A stretch of 64,000 nt of DNA, taken from NCBI RefSeq assembly GCF_028858725.1, contig NC_084774.1:868001-932000 (forward strand). Reading direction: 5' to 3'. A program made the position numbers and the translations under genes. The notes beneath the pieces are model-generated. The model saw only the letters and a list, made by a program, of their open reading frames with translations, was not told the origin of the DNA and ran no database searches. Origin of the DNA: Colius striatus (lineage: Eukaryota; Chordata; Aves; Coliiformes; Coliidae). Within the stretch, counting starts at the first letter, position 1. Each line of letters opens with the position of its first letter. This document shows, in pieces, positions 23,137 to 32,589 of the stretch.

Positions 23137-23526
23137 TGTAGAGAAGTTTCTTGCTGATACAGGACATGGAGTTTTGTTAGAAGGATGATTGCAGAATCCA
23201 AGCTTTCACACAGATAGCCAGGTCAGCCTGACCTTGGGCGCATGCCAGGAGGAGGCTGCCTGGAAACAGTGAGCAGCTGAGAAGAAGTAAAAGCAGGATA
23301 TTTTTAACAACAGCTGTACTGAGATTTGCTAAGAGTGTGAGCTTTAACAATTAAGCAATGAGCTTGTGCCGAGTAGCAGATTGCTTTGCAGATGTAACCA
23401 ATGAATGTGATGTTACTATCACCTGAATTCTGTACTGCTGTGTAAATATCCGTGCGTATCACTAATAAATGAGCACTGACCGTACCTCCATGAGGATACG
23501 TCTTTGACTCCGGAAGCTCCCGTGCA
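23137..23526 (+). mobile_element. 3' LTR of provirus 1
   Basis: The LTR starts TGTAGAGAAG directly after the polypurine tract. It contains an AATAAA signal at 23464-23469 and may end at CCCGTGCA near 23526. The right end is tentative because no second copy is in the window for comparison. The 5' LTR is missing. Confidence 0.6.
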
Positions 23527-23589
23527 TCACTCCCTGCTTTCTTGTAGCTCCCAGATGCAGAACTTCTGGCAGAACTTCTACCGACAGCT

Positions 23590-24835
23590 CATATTTCCAA
23601 TAAAAGCTGATCAGGCCAAATGCAGCGGATTGGAGAGAGCTCCCACAGGAAAGCAGCTGCAAAGGTGGCACAGTGCTGGCTGACAGGCTACAAGGGGACC
23701 TACCTACCACTGTAGGTGGGGTCTGCTTCCCTGCTTTCTTGTGGTGGTGGTTTAGGTCCATTATGGAACAAAGGACCACAATTCCCCTCAAGTACCAAAG
23801 AGGCTGAGAATTGCCAAAGGGCAGGGAGAGCTTAATTGCAGCTTAAGGTTCAGGACAAAACAGAGCAGGGGACTGGGCTTGGGGAAGAAAACAGAGAATA
23901 ATTTAATGCAACATCAACTAAAACATAACCTTAAAACCCGAAAAAGTAACCAAAATCAAACAACACAGAATAATAGAACAATGAAGAGTCCGACCAGCCC
24001 TTCAAGAGCACCTTCTTGCCACACCTTCCCTCTTCCCAAGCTCAGAGCCTTGATCCCAGTGTTTTTGCCTCCTCCCATCCCTCAATAGCTTGGGGGGGGG
24101 GGGAGGGGGACAGGGAGTGGGGGTTTCAGTCAGTCTATTCCCTGTAGCTTCTGCCCTTTGTCCCTCCTCAGGGCAGGTGGGCTCCACACCCATTCTCCCT
24201 CCCCGGGGTCCCTCACACACACACAGCCCTGCCCGGGCTGCTCCCACACGCATTGATCCCACAGGCGGCAGCTCCTCCCTGCCTCTCCTGTGAGGCGGCT
24301 CTGGGCCCCCAGGCTCCAGCACGGCCTGTGCCATGGCCCCTCCCCACACAGTCTCTGCCCTCTGGGTGCGCTCACATGGAGCCGCTGATTTGTTTAGACA
24401 GGACAAGCCAAGGTGCTGCCAAGAGAGGCAGAGTGGACACTGAGGGACAGAGGAAAGGCCACAGCCCCAGCCTCCCTACCCTGTGAGCCGGGTCCGCGGG
24501 CAGCCCATCAGCCAGCACAGAGCTGCCTTTGTAGCAGCTTTCCTGTGGCAGCTCTCTCCAGCGCTGTGCCTTTTGCCTGCTCGGCTGCTGTGGACAATGC
24601 TGCCCGGTGACCTACCTACCAGTGTAGGCAAGGTCTGCCCGCGGGCTTTGCTGCCACTCCCAGCTCCAGTGGCGTGTCTCTGAGCAGCAGCAGCCTGTAT
24701 TTGCAACAGGGGCCGAGCAGGCAAAACGCAGGGCACTGGAGATAAGCTCCCATAGGAGAGCTGCCAGGAGGGCAGCACGCTGCTGGCTGATAGGCTACCT
24801 GGACTGTGTAGCAAACTGGTAGCAATATCCCCTGT
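23590..24835. repeat. Direct and inverted copies of a ~100-bp module around an LTR
   Basis: A module with a GGAGAGAGCTCCCACAGGAAAGCAGCTGC-type core and GTGCTGGCTGACAGGCTAC occurs at about 23610-23690, again in the same orientation at 24710-24815, and inverted at about 24500-24590. CCTACCTACCAcTGTAGG follows the first and the inverted copies (23698 and 24610). Together they flank a minus-oriented LTR (23765-24365), suggesting nested insertions of related LTRs. Confidence 0.6.
23765..24365 (-). mobile_element. LTR copy, minus orientation (pair of 36320-36940)
   Basis: The minus strand reads through a run like that of avian ERVL-type LTRs (ATTAAATTATTCTCTG, CTGCTCTGTTTTGTCCTGAAC, CTCTTTGGTACTTGAGG). 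It aligns along its length with 36320-36940, also minus. A run of G at 24091-24102 and a CACACACACA run at 24213 are local low-complexity differences. Confidence 0.65.
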
Positions 24836-25259
24836 GACCTCGGTGAATTGTTGGGTGGAGCAAGACTTCTGACCTAAACTGAAGAATGTGATGCTAGATA
24901 CCACCTGTGCCTACAGGAGACGGGAAGAGACTGTTTTTACTCATGGGATGCTCTGGCCTGTGTCTCTAATGGACAGAGAGCAGAGCCAAGCAATAGGGCT
25001 CGCTTTGGAGAAAGAGGTGGAAAAACCTCCTGGAGCTGTTTGAAAAAAAGTCAAGGAGATTGTAGAGAGAGCTGTTAAATGTCAGCTACAGTGTGTGGAG
25101 AGACACGTCTTTAGATACTGAACCAACAGGGAAGAAACAGCTCTGCAGCATCACATGCCGTGGAACCATTGGAATACAGAGCCGAGGGAATGGCGCTGAG
25201 GGGCAGATTTGGGATCCCAAAGCCGCAGAGCTGAGGTGCTGAGGGCCATGGTCAGTGGT
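24836..25259. other. Non-coding, probably ERV-derived
   Basis: No gene is seen. It may contain the beginning of the U3 of the provirus 2 LTR (a TGTAGAGAGAGCTG start at about 25061 resembles the start of the other LTR), but the boundary cannot be fixed. Confidence 0.35.
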
Positions 25260-25620
25260 GGCTGTGTGTGGGGAGTTTTGAGACTTGGCTAGAGAAAAGA
25301 GGACATGATAGAATACAGCTGGTTAGGCAGTCAGCATTAAGCGATAAGATATTGGACTCCTGCTCAAGGCCGTGAGAGCAAGAGAGCTGTATGATAACAG
25401 GATGAGAAAGCAGGAGCTTAGTTTGGGTTAAGCAGCCACACGTATCTGGAGTATGTTGAAACAAGGGCGAGGTTTGCACCTAACTGGGAATCAATGATGA
25501 GCTTAGCTTTTGCAATATGTATGAGCCTGATTATTGTATCTATAAAAGAGTTGTATCTTTGCAAATAAACTTGAGACTTGTTGCACTGCAGGGTGGGCTT
25601 GTCTCCCGTCATCTTCAGCA
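25260..25620 (+). mobile_element. 5' LTR of provirus 2
   Basis: A TATAAAAG box at 25541 and AATAAA at 25564-25569 precede a GCACTGCAGGGTGGGCTTG segment and an end at TTCAGCA (25620), directly before a primer-binding site. The last 175 bp are shared with 27735-27908. The U3 start is not resolved. Confidence 0.75.
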
Positions 25621-25622
25621 AA

Positions 25623-25640
25623 TGGTGACCCCGACATGAT
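25623..25640 (+). promoter_or_regulatory. Retroviral primer-binding site, tRNA-Trp type
   Basis: TGGTGACCCCGACATGAT begins two bases after the LTR. It matches the tRNA-Trp primer site used by alpharetroviruses at all but one of 18 positions (A for G at position 14). It fixes the 5' LTR end and shows that the element is a provirus rather than a solo LTR. Confidence 0.85.
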
Positions 25641-25829
25641 ACGCGAAGGACGTGATATACCGACTGGGCGCCACGGCGGAGCGACAAAGGGGTTCGGGTC
25701 CTATGCAGCAAGGACGGCAATAAGCGTGAAAATTGGGAACACGCCGTGCCCTGGGTGACCGTATAGCCGAGCCCGGCCGATACGTGCCGCCAGACCTTGA
25801 AGGCTGCAACAGCGCGCTGACAAATAGGT

Positions 25830-26753
25830 GTGGAAAGGCAAGCGGCATATGATTTATTTACTGCATTCTTGCAGAAGCGGCAGATAAAGGGTATAGATCT
25901 GCAAAAAGACCTACCAGGGTTGTTAGCTTATGGGTATGCTAAGGGAGTGTTTCAGAATCCACATACAGTGCATGAATTGAGCGAATGGCGTAGATTTGGG
26001 GATTTGCTGTGGGAAGCTACCCTGGAGGACGATGAGATAGCTGAAAAGTTAGGGAAGTTTTGGCGGATAGTGCACAATGAGTTGTTGCAACATCAGGCAG
26101 AAAAGAAGGCTGCTGAGCACGCATCAGCAGCACAGAGTAAGAACAAAAACGATGTGCGTGACTGGTTCCAATCCACCCCGCTGGCTCCTACCGTCTCAAA
26201 AGTAATGCTCCCCACCCCGCGTGTAGAAAATGACCCTGGAGGCACGGACGGGGTACGAGAACCATATGAGCCATCAGCCCCTCCCGAGGAACAAGAGTGC
26301 CGGCCTGAAGAGCCCCCGCCTCCCCCCCCCCCCCCACTTAGTGAGCCTGTCCCTGGGGCAGAGAGTGAACTGGCAGAGGCACCGACAGTAGTGCCGGGAG
26401 AGGTGCCGAGAGCAGCGCCGGGAGAGGCGCCGGGAGAGGCGCCGGGAGAGGTGCCGGGAGCAGCACCGAGAGTAGTGTCGGGAGCGGCGCCGGGAGAAGC
26501 GCCGGGAGAGGTGCCGGGAGAAGCGCCGGGAGAGGTGCCGGGAGCGGCGCTGAGGCGGATGATACCGAGAAAAAAGAAAAAGAGTTCTCTACACAAGAGT
26601 TTTTACAAAGTCAGAGAGGCGAAGGGGCTTCAGAGCAGAGCCCCCGCGGGAGAGCTGCTTCCCATTCGAGCCCAACCCTCCGAGTTACCCCTGGGACGAC
26701 TCGCAGGGGAATGCCGAGCGGGCGGAGTCGGGCCGGGGTGCGGCGCAGGATGA
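25830..26753 (+). pseudogene. gag remnant of provirus 2 (matrix region with proline-rich repeats)
   Basis: A 308-codon open frame begins at GTG, where an ATG would be expected. The first ~95 residues (FLQKRQIKGIDLQKDLPGLL, WRRFGDLLWEATLEDDEIA) resemble the betaretroviral-type Gag matrix domain. A PSAP late-domain motif lies at 26271-26282, then a run of eight prolines, then a 12-bp tandem repeat (26390-26555) encoding PGEA/PGEV/PGAA units, then a basic stretch. Capsid and nucleocapsid are absent. The frame runs into the GC-rich segment shared with provirus 1 and stops at 26751. The element is defective through loss of the start codon and of everything from capsid to the env border. Confidence 0.75.
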
Positions 26754-27060
26754 GTGGGGGAGCGCGACCCCGTGTTACACTCGACACTATCGGGCATGTG
26801 AGGGGAGACAAAGAAAACACGGGAGAGAGTAACAGCGACTGCGCCGCCGGCGCCGGGGCCGGCACGGAGTGAGCCAGACCCCCCCCGCCCCTTCCATCCG
26901 CAGCCGCCGCTGCGCAGCCGCTTCCCGCGCCCGGTCGGTGTCTCCGGAGCCCCCCCACACACATCGCACCGACACCGCCGGCCCCGGCCCTCACGGACCG
27001 CTGGACTCGTCCTTTCCATCCTCAATCCCTTGCCTCAACGAGTGTAAAAACTGTTGGTCG
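26754..27060 (+). other. GC-rich retroviral junction segment
   Basis: It holds the 110-bp block shared with provirus 1 (22097-22205), followed by about 180 bp of C-rich sequence found only here. This is where capsid, protease and pol should lie, so a large internal deletion joins gag to env. Confidence 0.6.
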
Positions 27061-27734
27061 TGATGTTATGCATTTTGCTGTAAATGTGGTGATGAACAGT
27101 GGTTTTCTGACAGTGGAAACTTTCTGAGGTGTTTTAGGTGTCAGGAATGGAACTTGGAAGAACAGAAAATTTTGGCGTTGAGAAGCTAAAAGGTGGTTTA
27201 TGTTGATGCTTGAAATGATTGTAGTAAATGGTTTTAGACAATTTCAACAACCCAAGCAAAACATGTGGGTTACACTGGCCAAAGCAATCAATCAGTCTAC
27301 AATATGTTTATCAATGGCCACTCCAGATAATCCTTTTTCTACCTGTTTGGTGGGCACAATGGCCTGTACCAAATGCATTAAAACCAAACCCCTTAGTTAA
27401 GGGTGATGGCAAAGTTGACAGCTGGGATTTGATCATTTCATGGTTGCCAATAATGACAACAGAGCCACAGGAGTTAGAATTATTGGGATCTATAAAGATG
27501 GATTTTTGTGTTATAATTTTACCAGCAATACCAAAACATTTGGGACAGAATGTGGATCCCACCCTGGGCGTGTATAAGAACACAACATCTTGGTGCAATT
27601 ATACTTCACCAAAAAGATCCAGGTCTTGTGCCTGTACAGTTACCAAAGGGAATTTTTCTGATCTGTGGGGACCAGACGTGGCCTGGAATAGCCTGGAGAT
27701 TACAAAGGGGACAACTGACGTTGAAACAACAAAC
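27061..27734 (+). pseudogene. env surface-subunit remnant of provirus 2
   Basis: It aligns with 22206-22680 of provirus 1 and adds the upstream stretch WVTLAKAINQSTICLSMATPD. The frame is interrupted several times. It is cut directly into the LTR at about 27735, so the transmembrane subunit, polypurine tract and U3 start are missing. Confidence 0.75.
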
Positions 27735-27908
27735 TGGAGTATGTTGAAACAAGGGTGAGGTTTGCACCTAACTGGGAACCAATGATGAACTTAGCTTTTG
27801 CAGTATGTATGAGCCTGATTATTGTATCTATAAAAGAGTTGTATCTTTGCAAATAAAGTTGAGACTTGTTGCACTGCAGGGTGGGCTTGTCCCCCGTTGT
27901 CTTCAGCA
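27735..27908 (+). mobile_element. 3' LTR of provirus 2, truncated in U3
   Basis: Matches 25445-25620, with TATAAAAG at 27829 and AATAAA at 27852-27857. It ends at TTCAGCA, where the similarity to the other LTR stops and host/CR1-flank sequence begins. Confidence 0.8.
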
Positions 27909-27959
27909 AGTGGCTTCTGCTACATTTTTATCCCACTGTTGCCATGGCCCATTGCCCAG

Positions 27960-28110
27960 TGCTCTGCACATAGAATCACAGAATCATAGAACAGTAGGGG
28001 TTGGAAGGGACCTTTAGAGCTCATCCAGTCCAACCCCCCTGCAGAAGCAGGTTCACCTGTATCAGGTCTCATGGGAACATGTCCAGATTCGTGTTGAAGA
28101 CCTCCAAGGA
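27960..28110 (-). mobile_element. CR1 3' end, minus orientation
   Basis: Reads AGAATCACAGAATCATAGAA, then GGTTGGAAGGGACCTTTAGAG and CAGTCCAACCCCCCTGCAG, the reverse complement of the avian CR1 3' tail. It abuts a plus-oriented CR1 piece at about 28110. Confidence 0.92.
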
Positions 28111-28366
28111 AGGAGACTCACTGGAATATTGTGTCCAGTTCTGGGCCCCTCAGTTGCAGAAGGACAGGGAGCTGCTGGAGAGAGTTCAGCACAGGGCCAC
28201 AGAGATGATGGAGTGGAGCATCTCTCTTGTGATGAAAGGCTGAGGGAGCTGGGGCTCTTCAGCTTAGAGGAGACTGAGAGGTGACCTCATGCATGTTTAC
28301 AAATCCATCAAGGGTGGGTGTCAGGAGGCTGGAGCCAGGCTGTGCTCAGGGATGGCTCATGAGGTT
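28111..28366 (+). mobile_element. CR1 fragment, plus; left member of a ~200-bp direct repeat
   Basis: The CR1 segment runs from TGTGTCCAGTTCTGGGCCCC to TGGAGCCAGGCTGTGCTCAGG. Bases 28165-28366 are almost identical to 31687-31882, one of two such copies that bracket 3.3 kb of satellite and ERV sequence. Confidence 0.9.
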
Positions 28367-28389
28367 CCTCTCTGCCCAATGAGATCCCT

Positions 28390-28862
28390 CAGTTTTAGGG
28401 TCTAAATCCCCTTTTTTGGTGTCTTAACTCCGAGTTTTAGGGTGTGGATCCTCATTTTTAGGACTAAACCCCTTGTTTTAGGGTCTAAATCCTTGTTACT
28501 TTGATCTAAACAACCAATGTTATGTTCTAAATCCTTGTTCTTCATCTAAACCCCGTGTTTTAAGGTCTAAATCCTCATTTTTTAGGCCTAAATTGTAGTT
28601 TATAGGGTCTAAACCCCCTGTTTTAGATCTATATCACCCAGTTTTCTATCTAAATCTATGTTTTTGGGGTCTAAACACTCAGTTTTAGGGTCTAAATTCC
28701 CTTTTTTTGGTGTCTAAACTCGCAGTTTTAGGGTCTAGATTGTCATTTTTAAGGACTAAACCCCGGGTTTTTGGTCTAAATCCTTGGTTTTGGGATCTAA
28801 ACACCCAGTTTTAGGGTCTAAATCTACATTTCAGGATCTGAACCACCAGTTTTGGGGTCTAA
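28390..28862. repeat. TTTAGGGTCTAAA-type satellite with 290-bp higher-order repeat
   Basis: About 17 degenerate units of 25-30 bp, each with a TTTTAGGGTCTAAA-like core and a variable spacer. A longer block starting CAGTTTTAGGGTCTAAA recurs at 28390 and 28680 with the same succession of variant units (TTTTTTGGTGTCT, then ACTC..CAGTTTTAGG, then TTTTTAaGGACTAAACCCC). This gives a higher-order period of 290 bp. AT-rich in a GC-rich neighbourhood. I do not know a name for it. Confidence 0.8.
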
Positions 28863-31150
28863 ACTATTTGCTTTTGAGTGGGAAAGCCCCCAAACAGGAC
28901 GCAAGGTGCAGTTAACATGGACACGGCTACCCCAAGGATTCAAGAACAGCCCGACTATCTTTGGAAGACAACTGGCAAAAGAACTGGAACTCTGGACTAA
29001 TGAAAAGACAGTGACACCAAGACCAGAGCATCTGCTTCTCCAGTATGTGGATGACATGCTGATTGCCACAACGGGACAGTCAGCCTGCATACAGGTAACC
29101 ATTGAACTTTTAACCTGTTTGGGATAAACAAGTACAAGGTATCAAAAGAAAAAGCTCAAATAGCAGCCAAACAGTGGTATATTTGGGCCTCAAAATTTCA
29201 AAAGGAGAACAGAGGCTGGGGACAAATGGAAAGGAAACGAATTGTGCTATTCTGGAACCGCACACTGTGCATGAGTTGTGGGCATTTTTGGGAATGACGG
29301 GATGGTGCAGGCTCTGGATCATGGATTATGGTCTTATAGCCAAACCCTTATATGAAGCCCAAAAATCTGCCCCTTTTACATGGGGAAAAGAACAACAGGA
29401 AGTTTTCTGGAAGCTTAAAATAGCTCTGATGACAGTCCCAGCCTTAGGCTTGCCAGATTGAACCAAAGACTTTCAGTTATTTGTTCATGAAAACCAGCAT
29501 TTGTCCCTAGGAGTTCTGACGCAGAAACTAGGAAGCTGGAAGAGACCGGTGGGATATTTTTCCAAACAACTGGGCTTGGTGAGCAAGGGTTGGCCTTCTT
29601 GCCTGTGAGCAGTAGCTGCAACTGTCACACTGATCCAAGAAGCAAGAAAGATAACCTTGGGAAGGACTGTTACAGTCTGTGTCCCACATATGGTAACCAC
29701 AGTCTTGGAGAAAAAGGGAGGACATTGGTTATCCCTGACCTGAATGATGAAATACCAGGTAATTCTCCCTGAGCAGGATGATGTAGTGTTGAAAACAACT
29801 CACCTTCTGAATCCTGCAGTGTTTCTGAGCACTTCACAGGAAGAGCAACAACTGGAACATGACTGCATTGCAACCATTGAACATACATATTCCAGCAGAG
29901 AGGACCTGAATCTTGCAACTGCTAATGGCAGTGCAGGAACCTGAACTGGCAATCATCCACTGTAAAGCACATCAGACAGGGAACTCAAAGATAGTAAAAC
30001 AGCACAACACACAGTCTCACAAATGGCAATCATCCCCACCAGAACAGTAGAGCTTCTTAAGGAGCCACTAAAATACCCAGGGGAGGGTGAGAAATTGGCT
30101 GAGTTACTAAATGCAGAGAAAAATTCAGAAGGGTGGTGAACGACAAGTACAGGTCAGGTAGTACTGCCTCCCTTAGTCATGAGAGAGATTTTGCAAACAA
30201 AGCATAGGGAGTGTCATTGGGGTGCAGAAGCTATGACTCAGCTTCTGAAGAGAAGTGTGATATCAATACAAATGTTGGAAATGGACAAACGAGTAACGGC
30301 AAAATGTGAAATTTGTTTAAAGAACAATCCAATAGTACAAAAAAAAAAGGGTAAAGATGGGCAAAATAACAACTGGAGGGGGACCAGGAGATTATTGGCA
30401 AATTGGTTTTACAGAATTACCTAAATGCAATGGATATAAATATGTGTTGGTTGGGGTTGACACCTTTTCAGGATGGTCAGAAGCCTTTCCCTATTCCACC
30501 AATCAAGCTAAGGAAACAGTTAAATGGCTCCTGCAAGAAATTATTCCAAGGTTTGGAGTTCCATTTGGAATATCTTCAGACAGAGGACCACATTTCATGG
30601 CCAATGTGGTACAAGAGGTAAGCAAAGTCCTAGGAATTTCCTGGGATTTACATGCCCCTTGGAGACAGCAGTCAAGTGGAAAAGTGGAAAGAATGAATCA
30701 GACCCTAACAAGAGAAATTAGCAAAATTTGTCAGGAGGCTAAATTGAAATGGCCTCAGGCACTTCCACTGGCATTGCTGCAAAAAAAAAAGAGTGAAACC
30801 TCGGAGTGGAATGTCAGTAAGTATGTATGGAAAACCCTATGAGGTTCCTGAACCAAATCCAAACATGCATGTGATGGGAAAACAAGATGTGTGTAACTAT
30901 TTACTTCCTCTTGGAAAAACCCTGAACAGGCTCTGAAGTGCAGTAGTGTGGAACTGACCTCTGGCTTTGGAAAATCCAGTACACAACATCCTGCCTGGAG
31001 ATTGTCTACATAAAGACCTGGAACGACGAACCTCTGCAAGAAAGATGGAAGGGACCATCCCAGGTGTTGCTGACCACCTTCACTGCAATCCAGATTGCCG
31101 AATCAGATGCCTGGATCCACTACACTCGAGTGAAGAAGACACCATCAGGC
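28863..31150 (+). pseudogene. Gammaretrovirus-like pol remnant (RT, RNase H, integrase)
   Basis: A reverse-transcriptase piece reads LTWTRLPQGFKNSPTIFG with the YVDD box at 29044-29055. Connection (FTWGKEQQEVFWKLKIALM) and RNase H pieces follow in other frames with stops (29138, 29461, 29606, 29739). The integrase zinc region (30200-30330) and core follow. The core keeps D at 30459, D at 30579 and E at 30687, spaced DD35E, then an Arg/Trp-rich C-terminal region (WKGPSQVLLTTFTAIQIAE) near 31040. At least six frame breaks make it inactive. No gag, primer site or LTR is seen. Reverse transcriptase starts abruptly at the satellite edge, so the left end is a truncation. Confidence 0.85.
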
Positions 31151-31194
31151 CCATGGAAGTGGGAGAGCTGTAGGAGATCTTGAGATACTAAAGT

Positions 31195-31640
31195 TAACTC
31201 TGAAACATAACGAAGTTTTTGGTTTTGTTGGTTTTTCAGTCTATGGTGGTGGAAACATGGATCAAAATTGGATGGTCAAATGGATTCGTATTGAATATTC
31301 AGGCCCAGACTCCAGTCCAAACAGAAATAGGCTTGGAACAGGTAATGCCAATACCAGGAAATCAGGTAAGACATGAACACACCCTGGATAGATAACGTTT
31401 TTGAGAGACTGGGCCTGGACCTAAAATCTTGGATAAAGTCACTGATTTAAACACTTCTGCTATTGATTATAATGTTTCTGGCAATCTATTTGGCATATTG
31501 TTGCATCAAAAGAGAAATAATACAAAGAACACATGAAGTAATAGAATCTTGACAGCATTGTCAAGAGACAATGATCAGTTCAAAGGTGATCCACCACCAT
31601 ATGACAATCATGGTTTTGTTATGAAGACAACAGAAATACA
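31195..31640 (+). pseudogene. env remnant of the gammaretrovirus-like element
   Basis: The start resembles an Env leader region (MDQNWMVKWIRIEYSG at 31258). The end resembles the membrane-spanning and tail part of a transmembrane subunit (LLLIIMFLAIYLAYCCIK at about 31450-31505). Nearly all of the surface and ectodomain coding sequence between them is deleted. There is no 3' LTR before CR1 sequence begins at 31687. Confidence 0.55.
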
Positions 31641-31686
31641 AGAGTGAAAGTATTGGAATGTGATGATCACTACTTTCAAAGGGCGG

Positions 31687-32143
31687 CAGGGAGCTGCTGG
31701 AGAGAGTTCAGCACAGGGCCACAGAGATGATGGAGTGGAGCATCTCTCTTGTGATGAAAGGCTGAGGGAGCTGGGGCTCTTCAGCTTAGAGGAGACTGAG
31801 AGGTGACCTCATGCATGTTTACAAATCCACAAAGGGTGGGTGTCAGGAGGCTGGAGCCAGGCTGTGCTCAGGGGTGGCTGGTGATAGGACAAGGCACAAA
31901 GGGGACAAGCTTAAAAAAAAGATTCCAAAGAAACAAAAGGAGGAATTTCTTCCCTGTTGAGGTGAAGGAGCCCTGGAAGGGGCTGCCCAGAGGGGCTGTG
32001 GAGTCTCCTTCTCTGGAGACATTCAAACGCTGCTGGACGAGTTCCAGTGTGACCTACTCTAGGGGGTCCTGCTCTGGCAGGGGGGATGCACTGGATGAGC
32101 TTTTGAGGTCTCTTCCAACCTTTAAGAGCCTGTAATTCTGTGG
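31687..32143 (+). mobile_element. CR1 fragment, plus; right member of the direct repeat
   Basis: The first 196 bp repeat 28165-28366 with very few changes. It then continues in proper CR1 order (GGTGATAGGACAAGGCACAA, GAATTTCTTCCCTGTTGAGG, TTCCAACCTTTAAGAGCCTG), which the left copy does not. Confidence 0.9.
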
Positions 32144-32144
32144 T

Positions 32145-32555
32145 TATGTGTCAAAAGCCTCGCTGAAGTCAAGGGAGATGACATTCAAGTGCTCTCCCCT
32201 CATCTTGCCAGCCAGTCATGCCACCAGAGAAGGCTCTCAGGTAGGTTAAGCAGGATTTCCCCTTGGTGAATCTGTGTTGAGTCTCCCTCACAACCATCTT
32301 CTCTTTTCCAGGAATGGAATCTGCTAACCACACTCTTGATGCCCCCAGGATGCCATTGGCTTCTTGCCCACGAGGGCACGTTGCTGGCTCATGGTTTATT
32401 ATCACCCAGCACTCCCAGGTCTGTCTCCAGCAGGTCACTCCCAGCCTGGCCTGGTGCAGGGGTTCTTCCTTCCCAGCTGCAGGACTCTTCTTGCCTGTGT
32501 TGAACCTCAGGAGGTTGCTCTCTGCCCAACTCCCTGAGCAGGTCATGATCTTACT
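32145..32555 (-). mobile_element. CR1 fragments, minus, RT region
   Basis: The minus strand reads the CR1 LDFSEAFDT region (32150-32310), then, out of order, the DLGVLXNHEPATCPRGQEAN and GKEEPLHQARLGVTC regions. Two pieces appear joined near 32312. Both are truncated and frame-broken. Confidence 0.85.
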
Positions 32556-32589
32556 GAAAGAAAGGAATAAAATAAAACCCTTCATATAA

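Noticed and set aside
28390-28862. Interstitial telomere repeat
   Set aside because: Vertebrate telomere is TTAGGG in perfect tandem. Here TTTTAGGGTCTAAA lies in ~27-bp units, so it is a satellite that only resembles it.
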